The notes under the pieces are model-generated. The model was not told the DNA's origin. It worked only from the letters and a program-made list of their open reading frames with translations, and ran no database searches. Of a stretch of 48,109 bases of DNA, positions 8,699 to 17,181 are shown in pieces. Numbering within the stretch: position 1 is the first letter of the stretch; each line of letters opens with the position of its first letter. The DNA lies in the NCBI RefSeq assembly GCF_011682045.1, contig NZ_VVIW01000037.1, positions 1 through 48,109 of the forward strand. Reading direction: 5' to 3'. The position numbers and the translations under genes were made by a program. The DNA comes from Massilia aquatica. Lineage in GTDB: Bacteria; Pseudomonadota; Gammaproteobacteria; Burkholderiales; Burkholderiaceae_D.

Positions 8699-9165
8699 CG
8701 GCGCCGCGCGCCGCCCTGCTCGCCATGATGGCGGCGCTTGCCCTGCTGTATGTGCCGGACCAGTTCTTTGAACGCAGCACCCTGCCGGCGCCGGGGCTGT
8801 CCGCCGGCGCCGCCCTTGCCTGGCCGGCCTGCCTGCTCAATGATGCCCTGCGCCAGGCGCTGGCGCTGGCGCTGGTGCTCGGGCTCGGTGCGCGCATCAG
8901 GATGGCGGCGCCCGGGCATGGCGCTGCCGTGCTGGCGCTGGGGGCGCTGCTGGTGCTGATCCTGCTGCTGGCGCTGGGTGTGCGGATCGTGGCGCCGGCC
9001 TGCCTGGCCGACGCTGGCCTGGCGGCATGGATCGACCCGGCCCGGCGCGCGGCCATGGCCCACGCTTTTGCTTTGCTGCACCAGCAGGGCGCGCTGCTGA
9101 CCGCGCTCTCTTGCGCAAGCTGGGTTTTTATCGCGCTCAGCCCCGCTCGCGTGCCGGCGCCTTGA
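8677..9165 (+). CDS. Hypothetical integral membrane protein, about four TM segments
   Basis: A 162-residue very hydrophobic frame that begins inside the last 22 bases of the MATE gene, implying translational coupling. Candidate membrane segments are at about residues 12-26 (LLAMMAALALLYV), 58-72, 84-110 (a long Leu/Val stretch) and 140-155. Helix ends carry Arg and Asp, and the pattern is far more membrane-like than the antisense frames over the same bases, which are Arg/Pro/Ser-rich. A later ATG at 8725 is possible. I do not recognise a family. It may be an accessory to the MATE exporter or a small immunity protein; both are guesses from position. Confidence 0.5.
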   Translation: MESGADLTAPRAALLAMMAALALLYVPDQFFERSTLPAPGLSAGAALAWPACLLNDALRQALALALVLGLGARIRMAAPGHGAAVLALGALLVLILLLALGVRIVAPACLADAGLAAWIDPARRAAMAHAFALLHQQGALLTALSCASWVFIALSPARVPAP

Positions 9166-9386
9166 GCTTGTTGTTGTCCGGCACCTTGTTCCGTCGGTCC
9201 CTGCACGGTCCTCCGAAGCACCGTCCGGCAACACAATCCGACGCTGCGACGCGTCCAGGGCAACGCGCACACGCCCCTGCCAGGGCCCGTCCAGTTTCAT
9301 CCGCTCTACGAGCCGGCTTGTGATAGCGTCGCCTGGCGGTCCCCTTCGAGCCCGGTTCGATCGCGGCTAGGTAGCTCTACTCATAC

Positions 9387-9408
9387 CCGAGCTTGATTGC
9401 AAGCTCGG
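9387..9408. repeat. Perfect 9-bp hairpin in the non-coding gap
   Basis: CCGAGCTTG (9387-9395), loop ATTG, CAAGCTCGG (9400-9408). There is no T run on either side, so it is not a standard intrinsic terminator. It may still end the MATE transcript or be a regulator site. The surrounding gap, 9166-9803, holds no other gene I can support apart from the 47-residue frame at 9458-9601. Confidence 0.5.
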
Positions 9409-9457
9409 CTTGGCGCATGCCGCAAAGGAGTAAGCGGTAGCTGAGCGGCGTTGTAGA

Positions 9458-9601
9458 TCAGCCGTTAAATCTGTGCAGGTCCGATGTCTGTTCGGTCAGC
9501 AGCAGGCGCCCGCTCGGCGCGACGAGGATGAAGTCGGTCTCGCGCACGGCGGTGCCGGTGACCGACATGGCTTGCCAGCCGCTGGGATGAATGTGGGCCA
9601 T
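9458..9601 (-). CDS. Short ORF of 47 residues, possible gene remnant
   Basis: The minus strand encodes a compact, well-balanced peptide starting MAHIHPSGWQAMSVTGTA and ending with TSDLHRFNG. Its composition is protein-like (His, Trp, Thr, Glu, Asp in sensible proportions), unlike the Arg/Pro-rich shadows typical of this window. I could not find a close ribosome site: the nearest, GGGAGG, is more than 20 bases upstream. It may be an intact microprotein, or the N-terminal stub of a larger gene lost by deletion. No function can be assigned. Confidence 0.3.
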   Translation of the reverse strand: MAHIHPSGWQAMSVTGTAVRETDFILVAPSGRLLLTEQTSDLHRFNG

Positions 9602-9803
9602 GCAAGCGCGTTGTGGTGGTGGTGCCTCCCATCATATTGCAAGAACGCGGCGGGGGGCGGAACGCAGGCGTGCGCGCGGCCGCCCCGGCGCCTGTTGCCC
9701 TTTCCTGCAATATTGTGACAAATATCAACAAATGGCTTCGTCAGGCTTGCAAATTATGATTGAATGGGGATCCGCTGCACTTCTCCCGGACTGGAGCTTG
9801 CCG

Positions 9804-11990
9804 ATGCGCCTCGCCATGCATGCCGACCTCTCGAACGCGCCCGGCGTGCGGGTACGGCTGGCTGCGCTGGTGCTCGGCTCGGTGTTGCCGCTGGCGGCGA
9901 TCGGGGTGTTCCTGATCGAAAATCTGTATGCCACCGAGCGCCGCCAGCTGATCGACGACACGCGCGCGCGGGTGCGCGCCATCACCGCCGCGCTCGACCG
10001 CGAATTCGACAGCACCATCGTGGCGCTGCAGGCACTCGGGACCTCGCGCATGCTGGAGGTGGGCGACCTGGCCGGCTTTCATACGCGCGCCCGCAGCGCC
10101 CTGGTCAACATGCGCGCCGACAGCATCGTGCTGGTCGGCACCGACGGCGCGCTGCTGATGTCGACCCGGCGCCCGTTCGGCCAGGCCTTGCCCAAGCTGC
10201 GCAGCACGCCGCTGCTGCGCCGCATCCTTGCCAGCGGCCAGCCGGGGGTGTCGGACCTGTTCATCGGCCCGCTCAGCGGCGACTATATCTATTCCATGGG
10301 CGTGCCCATCCGGCAGGGCGGCAGCATCGTGATGACGCTCAATGCCACCGCCACCCATGCCCAGCTGGCGCAAGTGCTGAAGGTGCAAGGCTTGCCCGTC
10401 AGCTGGCGCGCGGCGCTGGTCGACCGCAACGGCCTGGTGGCGGCGCGTAGCCATGCCATCGAGAAATTCCTGGCCAAGGAAATCCCGCCCGCGCTCAAGG
10501 CGCGCCTGGCCGCGCACAGCGAAGATGCGGTCGAATCGCAGACCCTGGACGGGATCCGCGTGTATACCGTGTTCAGCCGCTCCGCGTCGTCCGGCTGGAG
10601 CACCATCGTCGGCATTCCGCTCGATGAATTGACGCAGGGCTTGTACCGCTCGCTGCGCTGGCTGATCGCCGCCACCGTGGGCGCGCTCGGCATCGGCCTG
10701 GCGCTGGCCTGGCGCATCGGCGGCCAGATCGCCAGCTCGGTCCAGGCCCTGGTCGAACCGGCGCATGCGCTCGGCCAGCAGGCGCGCCTGGCGATTCCTC
10801 CCTTGTATTTCCGGGAAGCTAACGCGCTGGGTACGGCGCTGACGCGCGCCGGCCAGGATCTGCACGGCGCCCGCGCGGCGCGCCGCGAAAGCGAGGAGCG
10901 CCTGGCCCTGGCCGCCAGCGCGGCGCGGCTGGGAATCTGGGTACGCGACCTCGACAGCGGCGTGCTGTGGACTTCGCCCGACTGGCGCGTCCTGTTCGCC
11001 TTCGACCCCTCGCACGAGGTCGGCATCGACGACTTTATGCGGCGCATCCATGCGGACGACCGCGCCGGGGTGCAGGCCATCCTGGCGCAGGCGCTGGCCA
11101 CGCGCCAGCGCTACGAGACCGAGTACCGCATCGAACTGCCGGACGGCAGCTTGCGCTGGATCGGCTCGCAGGGCAACGTGGAGGCCGACGCGAGCGGCAC
11201 GGCGCGCCTGCTGCGCGGGGTCTCGTTCGACATCAGCACGCGCCGCCGCAGCGAACTCGACATCGAGCAGATGCGCAAGGAAGTGACCCACCTGGCGCGC
11301 GTGGCCCTGATGGGCGAGCTGACCGGGGCCATGGCGCATGAACTGAACCAGCCGCTCACGTCCATCCTCAGCAATGCCCAGGCGGCCCTGCGCTACCTGC
11401 GCCAGCAGCCGCCGCGCCTCGACCAGGTGCGCGCCATCCTGGCCGACATCGTCTCGGAAGACGAGCGCGCCGGCCAGATCATCGAACGCCTGCGGCGCCT
11501 GTTCGACAAGCGCGAAACGCTGCCGCAGCCGGTCGCCATCGACACCCTGGTGGCGGAAGTGGCGCACCTGCTGCGCAACGACCTGATCAACCATGGGGTG
11601 ATCCTGGCGCTCGACCTGGGCGCGGGCGCGGCCGTGGTCGATGCCGACAAGGTGCAGCTCCAGCAAGTGCTGATCAATCTGCTGATCAATGCCTGCGACG
11701 CCATGGCCGAGCGCGGCAAGGACGACAGCCTGGTGCTGCTGCGCAGCGCCTTCGGGCCGGAGCGCACGGTACTGCTGAGCGTGTGCGACAGCGGCGCCGG
11801 CATCGCCCCGGCCGCGATGGCGCAGCTGTTTACGCCCTTCTTCACCACCAAGGCGAGCGGCATGGGCCTGGGACTGTCGATTTGCCGCAACATCGCGCAG
11901 GCCCATGGCGGGCGCCTGTGGGCCGAGAACAACGCTGGCCCGGGCGCCACGTTTTACCTGTCCCTGCCGCTGCGCGCGCCATTGCCATGA
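9804..11990 (+). CDS. Membrane sensor histidine kinase with periplasmic sensor, PAS and HisKA domains
   Basis: First gene of the signalling operon, 728 residues. The start at 9804 has GGAG at 9793-9796 and puts TM1 near residues 13-33. A periplasmic sensor of about 250 residues, Cache-like in outline, follows, then TM2 at about 286-306. A PAS fold (about 365-490, ARLGIWVRDLDSG, then LPDGSLRWIG) precedes a FixL-type HisKA box, MAHELNQPLTSI, with His512 as the phosphorylated residue. The ATPase lid carries INLLINACDAM (N box), DSGAGI (G1) and GMGLGLSI (G2). The next gene, a FixJ-type regulator, starts within its stop codon, so it is the likely cognate partner. Earlier in-frame ATGs at 9732 and 9756 are less convincing. 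Confidence 0.93.
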   Translation: MRLAMHADLSNAPGVRVRLAALVLGSVLPLAAIGVFLIENLYATERRQLIDDTRARVRAITAALDREFDSTIVALQALGTSRMLEVGDLAGFHTRARSALVNMRADSIVLVGTDGALLMSTRRPFGQALPKLRSTPLLRRILASGQPGVSDLFIGPLSGDYIYSMGVPIRQGGSIVMTLNATATHAQLAQVLKVQGLPVSWRAALVDRNGLVAARSHAIEKFLAKEIPPALKARLAAHSEDAVESQTLDGIRVYTVFSRSASSGWSTIVGIPLDELTQGLYRSLRWLIAATVGALGIGLALAWRIGGQIASSVQALVEPAHALGQQARLAIPPLYFREANALGTALTRAGQDLHGARAARRESEERLALAASAARLGIWVRDLDSGVLWTSPDWRVLFAFDPSHEVGIDDFMRRIHADDRAGVQAILAQALATRQRYETEYRIELPDGSLRWIGSQGNVEADASGTARLLRGVSFDISTRRRSELDIEQMRKEVTHLARVALMGELTGAMAHELNQPLTSILSNAQAALRYLRQQPPRLDQVRAILADIVSEDERAGQIIERLRRLFDKRETLPQPVAIDTLVAEVAHLLRNDLINHGVILALDLGAGAAVVDADKVQLQQVLINLLINACDAMAERGKDDSLVLLRSAFGPERTVLLSVCDSGAGIAPAAMAQLFTPFFTTKASGMGLGLSICRNIAQAHGGRLWAENNAGPGATFYLSLPLRAPLP

Positions 11991-12610
11991 CGCCGGCCCA
12001 GACCGTCTTCCTTGTGGACGACCAGGCGCTGGTACTGACCGCCCTGACGCGCTTGCTCGATGCGGCCGGCTATGCGGTGCGGGCGTTTTCCTGCCCGCAC
12101 GCCTTCCTCGACAGCGGCGCCGCCCTGCAAGCGGGCTGCCTGGTGCTCGACCTGGACATGCCGCAGATGGGCGGCCTGGCCCTGCAGCAGCAACTGGCGG
12201 CGCGCGCCAGCATGCTGCCGGTAATCTTTCTCACCGGCCATGGCGACCTCGACAGCGGAATCCGCGCCATGAAGCTCGGCGCCGCCGATTTCCTGACCAA
12301 GCCGGTCGACGACGAGCGCCTGATCGCCGCCATCGAACTCGCTTTCGCGCGCAACCGCGAGGCGCAGCGGCGCGGCGCCGAACGCGCCGCCATCCTGGCG
12401 CGCCTGGCGAGCCTGACGGCGCGCGAGCGCGACGTCCTGGAGCTGGTGATTGAAGGCGCGCTCAACAAGCAGATTGCCGCCGCCCTCGGCACCGCCGAAA
12501 AGACGGTCAAGGTGCATCGCGGGCGCGTCATGGCAAAAATGCAAGTGCGCTCGGTCTCGGCCCTGGTGCGCCAGATCGATTGCGTGCGCGCCGGCGCGGC
12601 CGGCGAGTAA
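11987..12610 (+). CDS. FixJ/NarL-type response regulator (REC-LuxR HTH)
   Basis: DNA-binding output of the operon's first kinase, 207 residues. The receiver domain runs from VFLVDDQ (acidic pair) through VLDLDMPQMGG (phosphoacceptor Asp55), IFLTGHGD and FLTKPVDD (conserved Lys). A linker leads to a LuxR-type helix-turn-helix: LTARERDVLELV, then NKQIAAALGTAEKTVKVHR as the recognition region. The GHGDLDSGIRAMKLGAADF segment is typical of FixJ receivers. ATG overlaps the kinase stop as ATGA. A short GACC-AA-GGTC palindrome lies just after its stop (12611-12620) and could be an internal control site, but this is weak. Confidence 0.95.
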   Translation: MTPAQTVFLVDDQALVLTALTRLLDAAGYAVRAFSCPHAFLDSGAALQAGCLVLDLDMPQMGGLALQQQLAARASMLPVIFLTGHGDLDSGIRAMKLGAADFLTKPVDDERLIAAIELAFARNREAQRRGAERAAILARLASLTARERDVLELVIEGALNKQIAAALGTAEKTVKVHRGRVMAKMQVRSVSALVRQIDCVRAGAAGE

Positions 12611-12659
12611 GACCAAGGTCCCATAGCGGCGCCGCGGCTTTGGCCTTACTGTGGCAAGC

Positions 12660-13064
12660 ATGGATACCACAACCCCCTGGATTGCCATCGTCGACGACGA
12701 AGAAACCATTCGCTGCGCGCTGCTGCGCCTGCTCGACTCGGCCGGGCTGGCGGCGCGCGCCTACGCCGGCGGCGCCGCACTGCTCGAGGCCATGCGCGAG
12801 CAGTGGCCGTGCGCCGTCATCCTCGACCTGCACATGCCGGACATCGACGGCCACCAGTTGCAGGCGCGCCTGGCGCAACTGGCCCCGCAGCTGTGCGTGA
12901 TCGCGATGACCGGCCAGCATTCGGCCGCGGCCCGGGCGCGCGTGCTGGCCTATCCGGGCGCGACCTATCTGAGCAAACCGATGGCCGAGCAGGTGCTGCT
13001 CGACGCCCTCGGGCGGGCGCACGCGGACTGGCTCGCCGCGCCGCGGGCCGGAGCGCGGCCATGA
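12660..13064 (+). CDS. Stand-alone receiver-domain protein (CheY-like)
   Basis: A 134-residue single receiver domain without an output domain: [11 protein letters not shown] (acidic pocket), [12 protein letters not shown] (phosphoacceptor Asp), IAMTGQHS (conserved Thr) and YLSKPMAE (conserved Lys). All key residues are kept, so it should accept phosphate. It probably acts as a shuttle or phosphate sink in the relay formed with the neighbouring kinases. I start at ATG 12660; GTG 12651 would add three residues. No clear ribosome site is visible, although this is one of the few junctions in the operon with a real gap (49 bases). It ends in an ATGA overlap with the next gene. Confidence 0.9.
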   Translation: MDTTTPWIAIVDDEETIRCALLRLLDSAGLAARAYAGGAALLEAMREQWPCAVILDLHMPDIDGHQLQARLAQLAPQLCVIAMTGQHSAAARARVLAYPGATYLSKPMAEQVLLDALGRAHADWLAAPRAGARP

Positions 13065-15259
13065 TCGCCGCCGGCGCACTGCTCGGCGCGCGCATCCTGG
13101 TGGTGGACGACCACCGCGCCAATCTCGAGCTGCTCGAGATCCTGCTGGGCGCCGCCGGCTACACCAGCGTCACCACCTGCAGCGATGCGCGCGCGGTCTG
13201 TGCGCTGCACCAGGCCCACGATTACGACTTGATCATCCTCGACCTCAACATGCCGATGATGAGCGGCTTCGAAGTGCTGGCGCGCCTGAAGCTGATCGAC
13301 GGCGACGGCTACCTGCCGGTGCTGGTGCTGTCCTGCGAAAGCGACTACAAGCTGGCGGCGCTGCAGGCCGGCGCGCGCGACTTCATCTGCAAGCCCTTCA
13401 ATCACCCCGAGCTGCTCACGCGCGTGCATAACCTGCTCGACGTGCGCCTGCTGTATGCCGAAGCGCGCGAACGCGGCCAGCGCCTGGCCTGCTACGATAT
13501 GCTCACCGGCCTGCCCAACCGCAGCCTGTTCGACCGCTCGCTGGAACGCGCCCTGCAGGCTGGCTGCGGGCCGCTGGCGGCGGTGATGCTGGTCGGCCTG
13601 GATGGCCTCAAGCGCCTCAACGATACCCTGGGCTACGTGGCTGGCGACGCCGTGCTGCGCCAGTGCGCGCAGCGGCTGGCGCAATGCGCTCCGCCCGGCA
13701 GCCTGATCGCGCGCGTCGGCAACAATGAATTCGCCCTGCTGCTGACCGGCCTGGCCACGGCGCGCGACGCGCTGGCGCCGGTGCGGCGGGTGCGCGCCGC
13801 GCTGGACCAGCCGTTCCACCTGCCGCACGGCAGCACCGGCCTGGCGGCCGCCATCGGGGTGGCGGTCGGCCCGGGCCAGGCCGGCCCGGACGACCCCGCC
13901 AGCACCCTGGTCAAGGATGCCGGCACGGCGCTGCATCAGGGCGCCCAGGACGGCCAGGATGGCTGCTGCTTCTTCACCGACGCCATGAATGCGCGCACCC
14001 AGGCCCGCTTCGCCCTTGAAAACGCCTTGCGCCAGGCCCTCGAGCAAGGCCAGTTCGAGCTGTACTACCAGCCGAAAGTGCAGATCAGCAGCGGCCGCGT
14101 GCGCGGCGCCGAAGCGCTGCTGCGCTGGAACCGTCCCGGCCATGGCATGGTGGCGCCGTCCGAGTTCATTGCGCTGCTCGAGGAAACCGGCCTGATCGTG
14201 CCGGTGGGCACCTGGGTGATCGACCAGGCCTGCCGCCAGCTGGCCGAGTGGGGCCGGCGCAGCCACGGCGCGCTGCCGGTGGCGGTCAACGTGGCGGGGG
14301 CCCAGTTCGCCGGCGGCGCCGTCGAGGCCGTGGTGGCGGCCGCCCTCGCGCGCCACGGCGTCGAGCCCGGCCTGCTGGCGCTGGAGGTGACCGAGAGCTC
14401 GCTGATGGGCGACACCGCCGCCACCGTGCGCACCCTGGTCGCCCTGCGCGCGATGGGCGTGCGCATCGCGATCGACGACTTCGGCACCGGCTATTCGAGC
14501 CTGGCCTACCTGAAGCATTTTCCGGTCGACGCGCTGAAGATCGATATCGCTTTCATCCGCGAGGTGACCAGCAACCCGAGCGACGCCGCCCTGGTCGACG
14601 CCATCATCGCCCTGGGCCATGGCCTCGGCCTGGAAGTCATCGCCGAAGGGGTGGAAACCGACAGCCAGCTGAACCATCTGGGGCGGCGCCGCTGCGACCA
14701 GATCCAGGGCTACCTGTTCAGCCGTCCGCTCAGTGCCGACGGCTTCGCCCGCCTGCTCGACGAGGGCAGCGGCCTGGCGCTGCCGGCGGCCGCGCCCGCC
14801 ACCGGGCCGACCCTGCTGCTGGTGGACGACGAGACCTGCGTGCTGTCGGCGCTGGTGCGCCTGCTGCGCCCGGACGGCTACCGCATCCTGAGCGCCAGCA
14901 GCGCCGCCGAGGCGCTCGAACTGCTGGCCGTCAATACGGTGCAGGTGATCCTGTGCGACCAGCGCATGGATGGCATGAGCGGCACCGAATTTTTCGACAT
15001 CGTCAAGGATATCTACCCGGACAGCCTGCGCATCATCCTGTCCGGGCATACCGAGCTCGACTCCATCCTGGGCGCCATCAACCAGGGCGCCTTGTACCGC
15101 TTCTACCTCAAGCCCTGGGATAACGACACCCTGCGCGAGCACATCCGTTGCGCATTCCGCCACTACTGGCAACTGCACGGACTGGCCGACGGCATGCCCG
15201 CCGCGCCGCCGGCCTTCCCCCCTCATTCAGGAGAGCACCATGTTCGCCATGTTTCATGA
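13061..15259 (+). CDS. REC - degenerate GGDEF - EAL - REC protein, c-di-GMP phosphodiesterase
   Basis: A 732-residue cytoplasmic protein with receivers at both ends. REC1 (about 8-130) has [18 protein letters not shown] and FICKPFN. The GGDEF region (about 145-300) starts [15 protein letters not shown], but the signature reads GNNEF instead of GGDEF and the first metal Asp is Gly ([11 protein letters not shown]), so no cyclase activity is expected. The EAL domain (about 315-565) keeps [39 protein letters not shown] and QGYLFSRPL, so hydrolysis of c-di-GMP should be intact. REC2 (about 580-705) has [19 protein letters not shown] and FYLKPWD, the form seen with RpfG-type proteins. It likely turns kinase input into lower c-di-GMP. 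It overlaps the genes on both sides. Confidence 0.93.
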   Translation: MIAAGALLGARILVVDDHRANLELLEILLGAAGYTSVTTCSDARAVCALHQAHDYDLIILDLNMPMMSGFEVLARLKLIDGDGYLPVLVLSCESDYKLAALQAGARDFICKPFNHPELLTRVHNLLDVRLLYAEARERGQRLACYDMLTGLPNRSLFDRSLERALQAGCGPLAAVMLVGLDGLKRLNDTLGYVAGDAVLRQCAQRLAQCAPPGSLIARVGNNEFALLLTGLATARDALAPVRRVRAALDQPFHLPHGSTGLAAAIGVAVGPGQAGPDDPASTLVKDAGTALHQGAQDGQDGCCFFTDAMNARTQARFALENALRQALEQGQFELYYQPKVQISSGRVRGAEALLRWNRPGHGMVAPSEFIALLEETGLIVPVGTWVIDQACRQLAEWGRRSHGALPVAVNVAGAQFAGGAVEAVVAAALARHGVEPGLLALEVTESSLMGDTAATVRTLVALRAMGVRIAIDDFGTGYSSLAYLKHFPVDALKIDIAFIREVTSNPSDAALVDAIIALGHGLGLEVIAEGVETDSQLNHLGRRRCDQIQGYLFSRPLSADGFARLLDEGSGLALPAAAPATGPTLLLVDDETCVLSALVRLLRPDGYRILSASSAAEALELLAVNTVQVILCDQRMDGMSGTEFFDIVKDIYPDSLRIILSGHTELDSILGAINQGALYRFYLKPWDNDTLREHIRCAFRHYWQLHGLADGMPAAPPAFPPHSGEHHVRHVS

Positions 15260-16187
15260 CAGCGCGCCGCCGCGCGAAGCCGGCCGCGCGCAGGACGCGG
15301 GCACGCCCGCGCCGTTGCGCCCCAACGAGGAAGTGGCGGCCTTGCGCTGCGAACTGGCCGAGGTGCGCGCACAGCTGCGCCAGGTCGACAAGCTGGCCAC
15401 GGTCGGCCATCTGAGCGCCAGCGCGGCGCACGAGATCGGCAATCCGCTTGGCTGCGTGTTCTCCAACTTCATCGTCATGCAGGGCTATGTCGAGGCGCTG
15501 CTGGAGATCGTGCAGCAGCGCGGGCACAACCCATACGGGCCCTGCGGCGCCGAGCACGACACGCGCCTGGCGATGCTGCGCCGCGAAGCGACGCTGGCCG
15601 GCCTGCGCCATGACTTGCCGGCGCTGATGGAGGAAACCTGCGGCGGCCTGGGGCGGGTGCGCGCCATCTTGCGCAACATGCAAGACTTCGCGCGCAGCGA
15701 CGGCGGCGCCGGCTGGCGCTGGGTCGACTTGCACCACGGCATCGATGCCACCCTGGCCGTGGCCGCCACCCTGGTGCGCCAGCGCGCCGACGTGGTGCGC
15801 GAGTTCGGCGCACTGCCCCCGGTGTACTGCTCGCCGGAACAGATGAACCAGGTGGTGATGAACCTGGTCATCAATGCCACCCACGCCATGGGCGCCCGGC
15901 GCGGCACCCTGACCGTGCGCACCGGCGTGCAGGGCGAGCGCGCCTGGCTGTCGGTGAGCGATACCGGGGCCGGCATCGCGGCGGAACACCTGCCGCGCAT
16001 TTTCGAGCCCTTTTTCACCACCAAGCCGGCCGGCGTCGGCACCGGCCTGGGCCTGGCGCTGGCGCGCGACATCGTGCAGGAGCACCGCGGCCGGATCGAG
16101 GTCGAGACCAGCCCGGGCCAGGGCAGCACCTTCCGCGTGCTGCTGCCGCTGCGCGTGGCGGGCGTGCCAGCCGGCCCTGCGTACTGA
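15240..16187 (+). CDS. Soluble histidine kinase (HisKA-HATPase, coiled-coil N-terminus)
   Basis: A 315-residue kinase with no membrane segment. A short coiled coil (about 28-50, [19 protein letters not shown]) leads into the dimerization helix [19 protein letters not shown], whose His is the phosphorylation site. The catalytic domain has [26 protein letters not shown] and GTGLGLAL. The start at 15240 lies inside the previous gene and is preceded by AGGAGAG at 15229-15235. It has no sensor of its own, so it presumably takes its signal from a partner such as the receivers encoded just upstream. One base separates its stop from the peroxidase start. Confidence 0.92.
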   Translation: MFAMFHDSAPPREAGRAQDAGTPAPLRPNEEVAALRCELAEVRAQLRQVDKLATVGHLSASAAHEIGNPLGCVFSNFIVMQGYVEALLEIVQQRGHNPYGPCGAEHDTRLAMLRREATLAGLRHDLPALMEETCGGLGRVRAILRNMQDFARSDGGAGWRWVDLHHGIDATLAVAATLVRQRADVVREFGALPPVYCSPEQMNQVVMNLVINATHAMGARRGTLTVRTGVQGERAWLSVSDTGAGIAAEHLPRIFEPFFTTKPAGVGTGLGLALARDIVQEHRGRIEVETSPGQGSTFRVLLPLRVAGVPAGPAY

Positions 16188-16188
16188 G

Positions 16189-17181
16189 ATGGGCGCGCCC
16201 CTGGTTCGCCTCCCTTCGCTGGGCCCTTGGTCGCTGCGCGCCGTCGCCCTGTTCGCGGCGGCCGCGCTGGCGCCGGCGGCGCGCGCCGCGGCCGGCCCGG
16301 CGCTGGGCGAGGAGCCGATCAAGCCCTTGCCGCTGTCGCTGCACCAGGACCCGGCGCGCGCGGCCATCGGCCAGCGCCTGTTCGCCGATACGCGCCTGTC
16401 GGGCAATCGCCAGCTGTCCTGCGCCAGCTGCCACGACCTGGCGCGCAACGGCGCCGACACGCGCGCGCGCTCGGCCGGCATCAAGGGACGCCTGACCGCC
16501 CTCAACACCCCGACCGTGTTCAATGCCGCCTTCAATTTCAAGCAGTTCTGGGACGGGCGCGCCGATACCCTGGAACGCCAGATCGAGATCGTGGTGGCCG
16601 ATCCGGTCGAGATGGGCGGACACTGGCCGGAGGTGGTGGCGCGCATCGGCGCCGACCCGGCCTACCGGCGCGCGTTCGGCGCCGCCTACCGCGCCGGCGT
16701 GAGCCAGGCCACCATCGTCGATGCCCTGGCCAGCTTCGAACGCACCCTGATCACGCCCGCCTCGCGCTTCGACCGCTATCTGCGCGGCGACGCGCGCGCC
16801 ATCAGCAGCGCCGAAAAGGCCGGCTACGCCAAGTTCAAGCAGTATGGCTGCGTCGCCTGCCACCAGGGCGTGAATGTGGGCGGCAACATGTTCCAGAAAT
16901 TCGGCGTGATGGGTGCGCTGCCGCCGGGCGCGGGTGCGGGCGCGCCGGGGCGCTTCGGCGTGACCGGCCTGGCCGAGGACCGCCAGGTATTCAAGGTGCC
17001 GAGCCTGCGCAACGTGGCCGACACCGCGCCATATTTCCACGACGCCTCGGCGGCCACCCTGGACGCGGCGGTCGACGCCATGTTCACCTACCAGCTGGGA
17101 CGGCGCGGCTCGAAGGAAGACAAGGCCGCCATCATCCTGTTCCTGCGCACCCTGAGCGGCAAGCCGGGGACGGCGCCATGA
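16189..17181 (+). CDS. Secreted di-haem cytochrome c peroxidase (CcpA/MauG family)
   Basis: A periplasmic enzyme of 330 residues that reduces hydrogen peroxide with electrons from small c-type cytochromes, or a MauG-like oxidase relative. An N-terminal signal peptide (hydrophobic core about 17-30, ending ARAAAG) precedes two haem-binding CxxCH motifs, C78ASCH and C221VACH. Family segments are present: QLSCASCHDLARNG, LNTPTVFNAAFN, FWDGRADTLE, and near the end VPSLRNVADTAPYFHDAS. It lies in the middle of a run of histidine kinases, starting one base after one kinase stop and overlapping the next kinase by ATGA. That context points to a role in redox or peroxide sensing, which is inference; detoxification is the conservative alternative. 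Confidence 0.95.
   Translation: MGAPLVRLPSLGPWSLRAVALFAAAALAPAARAAAGPALGEEPIKPLPLSLHQDPARAAIGQRLFADTRLSGNRQLSCASCHDLARNGADTRARSAGIKGRLTALNTPTVFNAAFNFKQFWDGRADTLERQIEIVVADPVEMGGHWPEVVARIGADPAYRRAFGAAYRAGVSQATIVDALASFERTLITPASRFDRYLRGDARAISSAEKAGYAKFKQYGCVACHQGVNVGGNMFQKFGVMGALPPGAGAGAPGRFGVTGLAEDRQVFKVPSLRNVADTAPYFHDASAATLDAAVDAMFTYQLGRRGSKEDKAAIILFLRTLSGKPGTAP

Noticed and set aside
9340-9440. Short stretches (GGTTCGATC, GGTAGCTC) resembling tRNA arms
   Set aside because: They cannot be arranged into a cloverleaf with an anticodon arm and acceptor stem.
12611-12620. GACC-AA-GGTC palindrome as an operator for the FixJ-type regulator
   Set aside because: Too short to stand out in such GC-rich sequence and without a second copy nearby.
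16189-17181. MauG-type cofactor-maturation role for the di-haem protein
   Set aside because: No methylamine dehydrogenase or target protein gene is near; peroxidase is the simpler call.
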